Part shown: one piece after another, positions 8,402-17,226 of the stretch
How the letters are laid out: every line of letters begins with the position of its first letter
Position numbering within the stretch: the first letter of the stretch is position 1
NCBI RefSeq assembly: GCF_020103725.1
Contig: NZ_JAHXBG010000001.1
Location: forward strand, 186,001-250,000
Source: Hyalangium gracile
GTDB lineage: Bacteria > Myxococcota > Myxococcia > Myxococcales > Myxococcaceae
Length of the DNA: 64,000 nt
Reading direction: 5' to 3'
Position numbers and translations under genes: made by a program
Notes under the pieces: model-generated
What the model saw: only the letters and a program-made list of their open reading frames with translations
What the model was told of the DNA's origin: nothing
Databases searched by the model: none

Positions 8402-10081
8402 CTAGTTGGAGGGGGGAAGGACCGTCCCATCCTCCCAGGTGTTGTTGGACCAGACGTTGCCCGGCTCCGAGGTGTCGAAGCTGGTGATGGCTCCGTAATA
8501 GCCACAGCGTCCGCTCGAGCCGCGACCGAAGACGTTGCCGATGAAGCGGATGTTGTTCGTCATGCCCGAGTACGGCTTGCCGTTGGACGACCCGCCATAG
8601 GCGCAGAAACCTCCCGTCGTGCCCGGGAAGTAGTTGTTCTCCACCAGGTTGTTCTCGACAGGGGCGAAGTCGCCGTAGCCGGTGAGCCCCGCCGAGCAGC
8701 CCGCGTCGGGCGGCACGTCCGGCGCGTCGCACGTGATGGTGTTGTGCCGGATGATGGCGTTTCGCCCCATCCGGATGCCGGACTCGTGCGCGGTTCCCGT
8801 CTCGTCCGTCATCTGGCCGTGGACGTAGGAATCGCGAATCTCACAGTCTCGCCAGCAGTGCATGGAGCGATTGCCCCCCTGCACGTGCACGCGGACGGCG
8901 GTAAAGTCCACGGCCCCGACGCCCGTTGCGACGCGGTCTCCCGCGTCGACGTGAGAGTCGGTGATGGTGAAGGAGTAGCCGGTGGAGTTCTCCTCGGTGG
9001 CGACGCTCCCGTTGATCTTCGAGTTGCGAATCGTGACGCCCGCCGCGCGGATGAGGAGATCACAGTTCACGGTCTTGGAGTCGATGACCGTATTGGCCAC
9101 GGTGATGGTGCACGGCCCCGTGTAGGCCGTGAGCTGCGTTCCCGCCGGTACGCCCGTATTGCTCGCGTTCGGAAAGCCGCCGGACGGCGCGGTGGGAGAG
9201 GTCGTCGCCGTGACGCCGCTCGAGGCGGCGCTGAGGTTGCCGGCGGCATCCCGCGCCTTCACGAAGTAGCCGTAGCTCGTGGCCGCCGTGAGACCGGTGT
9301 CCGCGTAGGTGCGGTTCGCCGTGGAGGCGATCTTCACCCCATCGCGGAAGACGTCGTAGGCAGTGACACCGACATCGTCCGTCGAGGCGTTCCAGCTCAG
9401 GTTGATGGTGCTCGAGGACGCCGCGGACGCGACGAGCCCCGTGGGCGCACCAGGCGCCTGGGTGTCCGCTGTGCTGCCTTCCGGAAGGAAGACCACGTCC
9501 ACGGCGTAGTCGGTGTTCTGGTAGCCCTGCGTTGGGAAGCCGCCGCCGTAGCGGTAGACGCCGTTCACCCCGTCCACTCCCGAAGCGAGCCCGCGAATGG
9601 GCCCTCGCGACTGCTCCGAGCTGAAGCCGCCCACCGTGGCTGCGTACCGTCCGGCCGAGGCGTAGTACGACACGACATAGGTCGTCCCAGCACTGACCGT
9701 GACGGGTGAGGCAAAACGCACCGTCTGCCACCCCACCGTCGTCTCGCTCGTGGAGTTCGCCTCCGCGAGCTTCGTGCCCTCCCGGCTCCACAACCTCACC
9801 CGGTGCGGGCCGGCATTCTGGGCCCCACCCTTGAAGAAGCGCACGCCGCGGATCGTGCCGGGGACGGACAGGCGGAATTTCATCCCGAGCTCTACCGCGC
9901 CGGTATCGGCGTCCATCGGGATCGCGGGACGGGCCGTGTCCAGGAAGAGCGAGACTTCGCCCGGGTCGAGTGACCGGTTCTCACTGGGGAGCTCCTCCTG
10001 GACCGCGACATCGTCCACCGTTCCCGCGGAACAAGCGGACAGGAGAAGGAAAAGGACTGCTCCGAGACTCTGAACTTTCAT
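8402..10081 (-). CDS. Secreted lipoprotein: DUF4082-like domain, fibronectin III, beta-helix
   Basis: 559 residues. The signal peptide ends in a lipobox (LLSACSAG). Residues about 45-190 look like a DUF4082 jelly-roll (GMKFRLSVPGTIRGVRFFKG and TVSAGTTYVVSYYAS), about 200-290 is an FN3 domain (PGAPTGLVASAASSSTINLS), and about 300-559 is a right-handed beta-helix (VTIRNSKINGSV, IIRHNTITCD). This layout is typical of secreted carbohydrate-binding or degrading proteins, but I see no catalytic signature. A strong GGAGGGAG precedes the ATG at 10081, which decides the start over an upstream ATG at 10096. It converges on the ECF operon. Confidence 0.75.
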   Translation of the reverse strand: MKVQSLGAVLFLLLSACSAGTVDDVAVQEELPSENRSLDPGEVSLFLDTARPAIPMDADTGAVELGMKFRLSVPGTIRGVRFFKGGAQNAGPHRVRLWSREGTKLAEANSTSETTVGWQTVRFASPVTVSAGTTYVVSYYASAGRYAATVGGFSSEQSRGPIRGLASGVDGVNGVYRYGGGFPTQGYQNTDYAVDVVFLPEGSTADTQAPGAPTGLVASAASSSTINLSWNASTDDVGVTAYDVFRDGVKIASTANRTYADTGLTAATSYGYFVKARDAAGNLSAASSGVTATTSPTAPSGGFPNASNTGVPAGTQLTAYTGPCTITVANTVIDSKTVNCDLLIRAAGVTIRNSKINGSVATEENSTGYSFTITDSHVDAGDRVATGVGAVDFTAVRVHVQGGNRSMHCWRDCEIRDSYVHGQMTDETGTAHESGIRMGRNAIIRHNTITCDAPDVPPDAGCSAGLTGYGDFAPVENNLVENNYFPGTTGGFCAYGGSSNGKPYSGMTNNIRFIGNVFGRGSSGRCGYYGAITSFDTSEPGNVWSNNTWEDGTVLPPSN

Positions 10082-10326
10082 GAGGACTCCCTCCAAAAAG
10101 GTTTCTTTTCGGGCGGGCTAATGCGCGAGCCGCGATTTCTGGGAACCTGGAGGGAAAGCAGTGAGCCCGGGGTGCCTCAACCCTTTGGAATCACTGAGGA
10201 TGTCCTGCTGCGGAGGACTCAAGAGGAGAGTGGGTTCGATGGCATGCGGAGCCAGATGGAGGCGTTCCGGCTCGGCACCGCCGGCCTGACAACTCAGAAG
10301 GAAGCACGGCGATCCGCTCGAGTCCC

Positions 10327-10700
10327 TCAAGGAGCGGGGGGCTTCGCTCGAGGTGGCGCTCGGCAAGGACGCCCCGCTTCCGAACCATCCACCCCTTCCA
10401 TGGCGATGAACGGAGGCCGCGAGCCTCCAGGGCTCAGCCAGTCCCCGTGGTCCACCAGCTGGGGAATGCGCGGGTGCAGCGTGCGCGAGAGCAGCTCCCG
10501 CTCCCGCTCGAAGCGTGGATCCTCCGGCAGCAGGGCGAGCTTGAGCGCCACGGGGGCAGGTGCTCCTGGCCCATGCGCACGGCGCGGTAGACGGCACCGT
10601 GGACGCCCCTGCCCGCCCAGTCCACCACGCGCCAGGGCCCCACCCGCGTGCCCAGAGGCAACAAAGCGGGGTGAAGCGAGGATGGGGAGGCGCTCTCCAT
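10327..10700 (-). pseudogene. Broken Ser/Thr protein kinase N-terminus
   Basis: On the minus strand an ATG at 10700 opens MESASPSSLHPALLPLGTRV and GPWRVVDWAGRGVHGAVYRA, a kinase glycine-rich loop. A one-base shift in a CCCCC run near 10553 then moves the reading to VALKLALLPEDPRFERE with the ATP-binding Lys, followed by LLSRTLHPRIPQLVDHGDW. No catalytic loop or DFG region follows. It is the remains of a myxobacterial Hanks-type kinase; the stretches on both sides (10082-10326 and 10701-10840) hold nothing else that I can support. Confidence 0.65.
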
Positions 10701-10840
10701 GAGGCTTCGAGCCCCGTCGCCGTCGGGAACGCCTGCACGCTCGCTCTCGGCAAGCTCGCAGGCCTTCCGGGCGGCGGAGCAGGCGCGAGAGAAGGGCAGC
10801 GGCCGCTCTCCCCTGTGGTCAAGGCGGAGGGCTTTCCTCT

Positions 10841-12349
10841 ATGTTGCGCGGGCATCAGCGGCTTGGCTGGTCGCTCCCCGCGGTGCTCGCTGTCCCCATG
10901 CTCTTCACAGAACCGGCGTTCCTCTTCCTGTTCCTGCCAGTCCTCCTGGCGCTCTACTTCCTGTCGCCATCCAGGGCCAGCAACGTCATCATCACCCTGG
11001 CCAGCCTGTTGTTCTACGCCATCGGCGAGTGGGCGTTCCTCCCGTGGCTGCTGGCTTCCACCGCGCTGAACTACGTGGTCGCCATAGGGCTCGAGGCCCT
11101 GCAGGGCAGTCGCTGGCGCAAGCCGCTGCTGGCCCTGGGCATCGCCACGGATCTCGCCCTGCTGGTGGTGTTCAAGTACGCCACGCTCTTCACGGAGAGC
11201 CTCAACGGCCTGCTGGCCGCGGTGGACGCAGGGCAGCTGCCCGTGCCGCAGATCCCCCTGCCGCTGGGGATCAGCTTCTTCACCTTCCACAAGATCTCCT
11301 ACAAGATCGACGTCTATCGCGGGGTGGCCCAGGTCCGACGCAACCCGATGGATCTGCTGCTCTACATCCTGCTCTTCCCGCAGCTCATCGCGGGCCCCAT
11401 CGTCCGCTACCACGACATCGCCCAGGAGCTGGTGCGCCGCACCATCCGGTGGACCGACTTCTCCGAGGGCGTGCGTCGCTTCATCCTCGGCATGGGCAAG
11501 AAGATGCTGATCGCCAACACGGTGGCGCTCGTGGCCGATCGCATCTTCGCGCTCCCGGCGGACCAGCTGTCCACCGGCCTCGCGTGGCTGGGGGTGGTCT
11601 GCTACACGCTGCAGATCTACTTCGACTTCTCCGGCTACTCGGACATGGCCATCGGCCTGGCGCGCATGTTCGGGTTCCACTTCCTGGAGAACTTCAACTT
11701 CCCCTACATCTCCACCTCCATCACCGAGTTCTGGCGGCGCTGGCACATCTCCCTGTCGCGCTGGTTCCGCGACTACCTCTACATCCCGCTGGGCGGCAAC
11801 CGGGGCTCGCCGCTGCGCACCTACGCCAACCTGGTCATCGTCTTCCTCCTGTGCGGCCTGTGGCACGGAGCGAACTGGACCTTCCTGGCCTGGGGCGCCT
11901 TCCATGGGGCCATGCTCGTCATCGAGCGGCTGGGGCTGCTGGAGAAGCTCGAGCGGGTGCCGCGCCCGCTGCGCCACGTCTACACCCTGCTGCTCGTCAT
12001 GGTCGGCTGGGTGCTGTTCCGGGCCGACTCGCTCGCGCAGGCCGGCGTGTTCCTGCGCGCCATGGTGGGGCTGGGAGCCGCGGGCGGCGTCGAGCACACC
12101 GTGGCGCGCTACCTGGATGATGCCGTCATCGTCGCGCTCATCGCCGGCGTGCTCGGCTCGGGTCCCGTGTGGAGCTGGTTCAGCACCCGGCTGGAGCAGC
12201 TCCGCGCGAAGGCTCGGGGACTGGCGCAGGGCCTGACGGGGGTGGCGATGGCCGTCGGCTCCAACGCCGCCCTGGTGGCCATCCTGCTGGCGTCCTGCAC
12301 GCAGATCGCCTCCGACACCTACAACCCCTTCATCTACTTCCGCTTCTAG
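10841..12349 (+). CDS. MBOAT-family O-acyltransferase (AlgI-like)
   Basis: A 502-residue polytopic membrane protein. It begins with the AlgI-type MLFTEPAFLFLFLPVLLALY and carries GISFFTFHKISYKIDVYRG, the YFDFSGYSDMAIG motif, FWRRWHISLSRWFRDYLYIP and the catalytic-His segment LLCGLWHGANWTF. AlgI-type proteins pass acetyl groups across the membrane to a periplasmic O-acetyltransferase that modifies exopolysaccharide or cell-wall glycans. The ATG at 10841 has a GGAGGG 9 bp upstream; the internal ATG at 10898 fits the family start better but has no clear RBS. The next gene, 12 bp on, is the expected AlgJ/AlgX-type partner. Confidence 0.9.
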   Translation: MLRGHQRLGWSLPAVLAVPMLFTEPAFLFLFLPVLLALYFLSPSRASNVIITLASLLFYAIGEWAFLPWLLASTALNYVVAIGLEALQGSRWRKPLLALGIATDLALLVVFKYATLFTESLNGLLAAVDAGQLPVPQIPLPLGISFFTFHKISYKIDVYRGVAQVRRNPMDLLLYILLFPQLIAGPIVRYHDIAQELVRRTIRWTDFSEGVRRFILGMGKKMLIANTVALVADRIFALPADQLSTGLAWLGVVCYTLQIYFDFSGYSDMAIGLARMFGFHFLENFNFPYISTSITEFWRRWHISLSRWFRDYLYIPLGGNRGSPLRTYANLVIVFLLCGLWHGANWTFLAWGAFHGAMLVIERLGLLEKLERVPRPLRHVYTLLLVMVGWVLFRADSLAQAGVFLRAMVGLGAAGGVEHTVARYLDDAVIVALIAGVLGSGPVWSWFSTRLEQLRAKARGLAQGLTGVAMAVGSNAALVAILLASCTQIASDTYNPFIYFRF

Positions 12350-12361
12350 GTCACCGCCCCC

Positions 12362-13540
12362 ATGTCCGAGACCGTTCCTGAGTCCACGCGTGAGCCCCGC
12401 TTCCTGGCGGTCCTGCGCGTCCTCGCGTTCGTCCTGGCCATCTCGGCGCCTGGCCTCGGCCTGGTGCTGAAGTCCGGGGCGGAGACGACGAAGACGGGAG
12501 AGGCCCTGGCGCCGTTCCCCGCCACGCCCGGCTCGCTCGAGGCGGCGGCGCAGTGGCCCACCGGCTTCAAGGCCTGGTTCCGCGACCGTTTCGAGTTCCG
12601 CCGGGAGCTCATCCGCTGGAACGCCCTGCTCAAGGTGCGGCTGCTGGGGGTGTCCAGCTCGCCGAAGACCGTCGTGGGCCGCGAGGGCTGGCTCTTCTAC
12701 GCCGACGAGCGGGGCGTCGAGGACTTCCGGGCGACGGCGCCCTTCACGACCGAGGAGCTCGCGGCCTGGCGTGCCGTCATCCAGGACTGGGGGGCCTTCC
12801 TCTCCGCGCGCGGCATTCCGCTGATCCTCGTCGTGGCGCCCAACAAGCCCACCGTCTATCCCGAGTACGTCCCGCGGTGGATGACGCGGGTGGGGCCGCA
12901 GTCCCGGCTCGAGCAGCTGTACGCGAGCCTGGCCGAGGACAAGAACATCGAGCTGCTCGACATCCGGCCGGCGCTGGCGGACGCGCGCAAGCTGGGCGTG
13001 CCCCTCTACTTCCGCACCGACACGCACTGGAATGATCTCGGGGCCTATGTGGCGTTCCGGGAGATCGCCGGCCGGCTGGCGAAGCGGTTCCCCGGCGTCA
13101 GCGTGCCGCCTCCCGTCGAGAGCCTGCAGCTCTCCACGACGCGAGGCAGTGGAGGAGACCTGGCGCGCTTCCTCGGGCTGCATGAGGAGCTCGAGGAGGA
13201 GGTGGTGAGCATCTCCTCCAACGAGCCGCGCCTGGCGCGCTTCCTCAATGGCACCCAGGCTGGCATCACGCTGAAGGACATGGAGTACGAGCCGCGCCAG
13301 GCCTCCGAGCGCCCCGGGGCGCCCATCGGCCGCGCCGTCATCTTCCGGGACTCCTTCGCCAACGCCCTGCTGCCCAGGCTGGCGGAGCTGTTCGGCCGGG
13401 GCGTCTACGTCTGGACGACGGACTTCGACTACGCGCTCGTCGAGCAGGAGAAGCCAGACGTCGTCATCGTCGAGCTCATCGAGCGGGTGCTGATGCGCCC
13501 CGCGCCCCGGCGCGCTCCGATGGCGGTCAACCAGCAGTAG
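12362..13540 (+). CDS. AlgJ/AlgX-like SGNH O-acetyltransferase
   Basis: 392 residues with an N-terminal membrane anchor (about 15-36) and an exported SGNH-hydrolase-like domain. The signature DTHWN has Asp220 and His222, and RDSF at 330-333 supplies the probable nucleophile Ser331. VVGREGWLFYADERG is the usual entry to this fold. The family takes the acetyl group delivered by AlgI and places it on a polysaccharide. It follows the AlgI-like gene by 12 bp, forming a two-gene acetylation module. No polymerase or export genes are adjacent, so the glycan is unknown. Confidence 0.85.
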   Translation: MSETVPESTREPRFLAVLRVLAFVLAISAPGLGLVLKSGAETTKTGEALAPFPATPGSLEAAAQWPTGFKAWFRDRFEFRRELIRWNALLKVRLLGVSSSPKTVVGREGWLFYADERGVEDFRATAPFTTEELAAWRAVIQDWGAFLSARGIPLILVVAPNKPTVYPEYVPRWMTRVGPQSRLEQLYASLAEDKNIELLDIRPALADARKLGVPLYFRTDTHWNDLGAYVAFREIAGRLAKRFPGVSVPPPVESLQLSTTRGSGGDLARFLGLHEELEEEVVSISSNEPRLARFLNGTQAGITLKDMEYEPRQASERPGAPIGRAVIFRDSFANALLPRLAELFGRGVYVWTTDFDYALVEQEKPDVVIVELIERVLMRPAPRRAPMAVNQQ

Positions 13541-13571
13541 CGCGGGCTGGTGCCTGGCCGGAGGTGGGGCC

Positions 13572-13633
13572 CTGATAACGGCTGTTATCAGCCCACGGGC
13601 CCGCGCCTCGGCACCCCAGTTATCACTGATAAC
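13572..13633. promoter_or_regulatory. Paired GTTATCA operator-like palindromes
   Basis: Two dyads occur just upstream of the exoprotein gene. The first, 13572-13591, has arms CTGATAAC and GTTATCAG around GGCT. The second, 13619-13633, is GTTATCACTGATAAC with arms of seven around one C. Both share the half-site GTTATCA, their centres are about 45 bp apart, and they stand out as AT-rich in GC-rich DNA. They look like binding sites of a dimeric repressor rather than a terminator because no T-run follows. Confidence 0.5.
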
Positions 13634-13776
13634 GACTGTTTCCAGACTCCCGCATCCCGTGGAGAGCGGCAACCCCACGGAATCACGGGAAGTCCATCAA
13701 GGTCGGACAGCCTCTCGTGGCTGGCGCGCGCCGTGCACAAGGGCCGCGAGCCGTTCCACTGACTGAGAGGCTCCCC

Positions 13777-14952
13777 ATGATGAAAGCCGTATCGCGTGCG
13801 TTCGCGCTCGTCGCGCTCACCTTCTCCACCCTGGCGTCCGCGCAGGACTTCCAGGACACGACGCCCTACGTCGTCGACAGCGTGAAGTACCCGTACACCA
13901 TCTACCCGTCCAACACGCAGCTGAACAACAAGATCCCCTGGGAGACGCAGGTGCTCCCGTTCGTCGAGAACGGCACCTATACGCCGCCCGAGCAGGACGC
14001 CGTCGTCAACAGCGAGGCGCAGCTGCTCGGCGCGCCCGTGATGTTCGACATCAACGATGGCCTGCGAAACGTGAACCAGCTGCAGGCCATCATCCCGGAG
14101 GCGACCACGCCGACCGTGCCGCCGCCCTCCGAGACGCCTCCGACGCAGACCTCGGCCGGCAGCCTCATCGGGAAGAGCTCGCTGCCTCGCAGCGTCTACT
14201 ACCAGCGCACGGAGAAGTTCGGCAACTCCCTGTTCGGCGCGGGCTACAACATCAACACCTCCGTCACCGCGACGCCTGCGAACACCACCCAGGCCAGGAA
14301 GCAGGAGGCGCTCGCCGAGGGCCGCATCTACGGCACGGCCTTCTCCTTCGAGCGCGAGCTGGTCCGCGGCCGCGCCTACGTCTGCGGGCAGCAGTCCGGC
14401 TGCAACAGCGGCACCGCCGCGCTGTACGCCATGGGCTCGCAGATCTGGAGCGCCAACCTCGCGGGCTCCTTCGCGCCGGCGCCCATCAACTGGAGCCGCA
14501 CGTTCTTCTCCGTCTCCAAGTCGTTCATGGTCGGCCCCGTGCCGCTCACCGTGAAGGCGCTGCTGACGGGCGCCGTGAAGATGGGCGTGTCCGGCCAGGT
14601 GAACCCGGCGCTCGCCGCGGTCACCTCGTACGCGGGCGGCGTGGCCAACGTGGTGGCCTCCGCCGCGGTGAACGTCGCCATCGCCGCCTTCGGCGTGTCC
14701 GGCTCGCTGAGCCTGATCAACGCCACGGCGCAGGCGGCGGCCAGCCTCGGCTGGAACCTCTGCTCGCCGACCTGGTCGCTCAAGGCCGACCTCAACCTGA
14801 GCGCGCTCTACGGCTCGCTGAATGCCTTCGTGAGGGTGAACTTCCTCTTCTTCAAGAAGACCTGGAACGTCACCATCGCGAGCTGGCCCGGCATCTCCCG
14901 GTACGTGAACCTGCTCAACTCCAGCGGCACCATCACGAGCCTGGGCTGCTAG
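13777..14952 (+). CDS. Secreted hydrophobic exoprotein of unknown function
   Basis: 391 residues. A signal peptide (MMKAVSRAFALVALTFSTLA, cleaved after SAQ) is followed by a polar region with a Thr/Pro-rich stretch at about 106-125, then a region rich in Ala, Val and Gly (about 255-330, for example VASAAVNVAIAAFGVSGSLS) and a C-terminal beta-like part (ADLNLSALYGSLNAFVRVNF). Four Cys are near the middle and end. The ATG pair at 13777 has GAGAGG upstream and produces the signal peptide. I recognise no family. It leads a same-strand run of exported proteins and has the operator-like palindromes in front. Confidence 0.6.
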   Translation: MMKAVSRAFALVALTFSTLASAQDFQDTTPYVVDSVKYPYTIYPSNTQLNNKIPWETQVLPFVENGTYTPPEQDAVVNSEAQLLGAPVMFDINDGLRNVNQLQAIIPEATTPTVPPPSETPPTQTSAGSLIGKSSLPRSVYYQRTEKFGNSLFGAGYNINTSVTATPANTTQARKQEALAEGRIYGTAFSFERELVRGRAYVCGQQSGCNSGTAALYAMGSQIWSANLAGSFAPAPINWSRTFFSVSKSFMVGPVPLTVKALLTGAVKMGVSGQVNPALAAVTSYAGGVANVVASAAVNVAIAAFGVSGSLSLINATAQAAASLGWNLCSPTWSLKADLNLSALYGSLNAFVRVNFLFFKKTWNVTIASWPGISRYVNLLNSSGTITSLGC

Positions 14953-15117
14953 CCCGTTGGACTCCGCCCCGCGCCGGCCGGGCCCCCGAGGCACCGGCCA
15001 GCGCCAGGGCGGGACGCACCGGGTGCTGACTCCTCGGTCGAGCGATCGGCCGAGGAGGCGGCGCCCCCCTCCCCACCAGAACTGAAGCGGCGAGAGCCGC
15101 TGACTCGGAGCACCCCC

Positions 15118-17160
15118 ATGCGCAAGTCGGGTAACGCGGTCGGCAAGCCATCCACTGTCACGGGACGAGCGTGGACACCAGGACAGCTCCTGGCGGGTCA
15201 GCGCGCACGCGTCCTCCTCGGGGTGACGCTCCCCCTCTTCACCGCCGGTCTCCTGGGCCTGTGGATGGTGGCAGCCCCGGCTCCCTCGGAGGCTCCCTCC
15301 CAGGCTTCGCCGGCTCCCCAGGCCGGCGCTCCTTCGGCCGGAAGCGCGTCGGCGCCCACCCAGGCCATGGCCTCCCAGTCCTCCTCGGGGACGCGCGCGT
15401 GGCGCCCGGGCTCGCTCTACCGGTACTCCCTGAGCGCCGACCAGAAGGTCACCTTCCGCCCCATCCAGCCCGGCGCGCAGGCGCTGCCGTCGATGCGGTT
15501 CAACCTCCGGGGTGAGTGGAACGTGGGCGTCGTCTCCGCCGACGCCGAGCGCGTCGATGCCCGGGTGAACCTGAAGCTCTCCTCGCTGTCGGTGGACATT
15601 GGCGACGGCGGTCCCCTGTCCCCCGAAGTCCAGCGCGGCCTGGCCGCGGCCCTTCAGCTGCCCTTCTTCCTCACGACCGACAAGACGGGGCTGGCGACGT
15701 TCACGCACTTCGAGCAGGGGACGGACACGCTCGTGCGCAGCATCCTCCGGAGCGTCGTGGCGAGCTCGCAGTTCGTGCTGACCGGAGCGCCGCGCGCCAA
15801 CTGGAGCGCCGAGGAGTACGACAACACGGGCCGCTACCACGCCGTGTATCAGCGCCTGGCCGGCGACCGCTTCCAGAAGCGCAAGGAGTCCTACTCCCAC
15901 GTGGCCTCCCCGCAGGGGCTCGAGCCCCTCAACGGACAGATCCACATCTCCGTGAACGCCGTGAGCACCTTCGAGCTGGAGCGCGACCTCTGGCCTCGCT
16001 GGCTCGAGGGACAGGAGCGCGTGGAGGTGGAGGCGGGCCAGACGATGCCCCCCACCACGTATGAGTCCTCCCTGAGCATGAAGTTGCTGGAGCACCGCCC
16101 GGACCCGACGCTCATCGGCACCTTCGCGGCGCGCCGGGCCTCGCTGAGCTCCGCCTCCATGGCCAGCTTCCAGGGCGTCGAGCAGGACCCGATGGACCAG
16201 CACCGCCAGGTGCTGCAGGGCAAGGACTTCGACACCCTGGTCCAGGAGCTGCGCTCGCTGCCGGAGGACCCCAAGGCCCGAGACGACGCGCGCACCCAGG
16301 CACTGGAGCAGCTCCGGGCGCTCTTCATGCTCCGCCCCTCGGAGGCCCTCAAGGTCCCCGGCGTCATCCGCGAAGGCATGGATCCGCTCGCGGCCAGCCC
16401 CATGCTCGGCGCGCTCTCCGCAGCCAGCACCCGCGAGGCCGTCCAGGCCCTGGCGGAGGTGACCGGCGACGCGTCCATCTCCACCGACATCCGCATGGAC
16501 TCGGTGGCCGCGCTGGGCGTGGCGAAGGACCCCACCTCCGAGGGCCTGGAGGCCCTGCGTGGCGCGACGCGCGAGGCGGACGGGATGCTCCGGGACACGG
16601 CGAAGCTGGCGCTCGGCAACGCCGCCTTCCAGCTCTCCGACACGGACGCGAAGGGCGCGGAGGCCCTCATGCACGAGCTCCACAACGAGTACAGCTCCGC
16701 CGCAAGCTCCGAGCAGCAGGCCCTGGCGCTGCGGAGCCTGGGCAACACCCGCTCGCCGGACGCGCTGAGCGTCCTCGAGGAGGCGCTCCGGTCCGGGGAT
16801 CCGCTGCTCCGCCAGGCCGCCATCGAGGCGCTGCGCGTCATCCCGGATCCTCGCGCCGACCAGCTCCTGGCCGAGTCCATGCTCCGGGATCCCGCCCCCG
16901 AGGTCCGCCGGGTCGCCGTCTTCGCCAGCAGCTTCCGGCCCCTGGCGCCCCTGCTCCCCGCGCTGGCGCAGGCGCTGCGCCTGGATCCCACCGACGGTGT
17001 CCGGGTGGACGTGATCCACCTGCTCGGGGAGCAGCGAGCGGCGCTGCCGGAGGCCCTGCCCCTGCTGGCCTGGGCCAGCCAGAACGATCCGAACCCGGAT
17101 CTCCGGAAGGCAGCCGCGAGCTTCGTCAACCCGCCCGCGACGGGCGGCTCCGCTCCCTGA
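15118..17160 (+). CDS. Membrane-anchored HEAT-repeat protein with vitellogenin-like N-terminal part
   Basis: 680 residues. A membrane segment lies at about 33-54 (LLGVTLPLFTAGLLGLWMVA), then an Ala/Pro/Ser-rich linker, a beta-rich domain at about 95-330, and alpha-helical HEAT repeats from about 345 to the end (for example SPDALSVLEEALRSGDPLLR followed by QAAIEALRVI). The order beta-sheet then helical superhelix, and strings such as LQLPFFLTTDKTGLATF and LVRSILRSVVASSQFVL, recall the N-sheet and helical domain of vitellogenin-type large lipid transfer proteins; that resemblance is my inference. Lipid or lipoprotein handling in the periplasm is possible. Confidence 0.65.
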   Translation: MRKSGNAVGKPSTVTGRAWTPGQLLAGQRARVLLGVTLPLFTAGLLGLWMVAAPAPSEAPSQASPAPQAGAPSAGSASAPTQAMASQSSSGTRAWRPGSLYRYSLSADQKVTFRPIQPGAQALPSMRFNLRGEWNVGVVSADAERVDARVNLKLSSLSVDIGDGGPLSPEVQRGLAAALQLPFFLTTDKTGLATFTHFEQGTDTLVRSILRSVVASSQFVLTGAPRANWSAEEYDNTGRYHAVYQRLAGDRFQKRKESYSHVASPQGLEPLNGQIHISVNAVSTFELERDLWPRWLEGQERVEVEAGQTMPPTTYESSLSMKLLEHRPDPTLIGTFAARRASLSSASMASFQGVEQDPMDQHRQVLQGKDFDTLVQELRSLPEDPKARDDARTQALEQLRALFMLRPSEALKVPGVIREGMDPLAASPMLGALSAASTREAVQALAEVTGDASISTDIRMDSVAALGVAKDPTSEGLEALRGATREADGMLRDTAKLALGNAAFQLSDTDAKGAEALMHELHNEYSSAASSEQQALALRSLGNTRSPDALSVLEEALRSGDPLLRQAAIEALRVIPDPRADQLLAESMLRDPAPEVRRVAVFASSFRPLAPLLPALAQALRLDPTDGVRVDVIHLLGEQRAALPEALPLLAWASQNDPNPDLRKAAASFVNPPATGGSAP

Positions 17161-17187
17161 GGCCGCGCGAAGCACCCACCAATTCCC

Positions 17188-17206
17188 GTGCCGCATGGCG
17201 CGGCAC
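17188..17206 (+). terminator. Perfect hairpin between HEAT and Hint genes
   Basis: Arms GTGCCGC and GCGGCAC pair over a 5-nt loop in the 66-bp gap between two exported-protein genes. No T-run follows, so it could attenuate transcription or stabilise an mRNA end rather than act as a classic terminator. Confidence 0.3.
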
Positions 17207-17226
17207 GCACAAGCGAGGACGTCTGA

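Noticed and set aside
13572-13633. GTTATCA dyads as intrinsic terminator of the AlgJ gene
   Set aside because: The stems are AT-rich and no T-run follows on either strand; an operator fits better.
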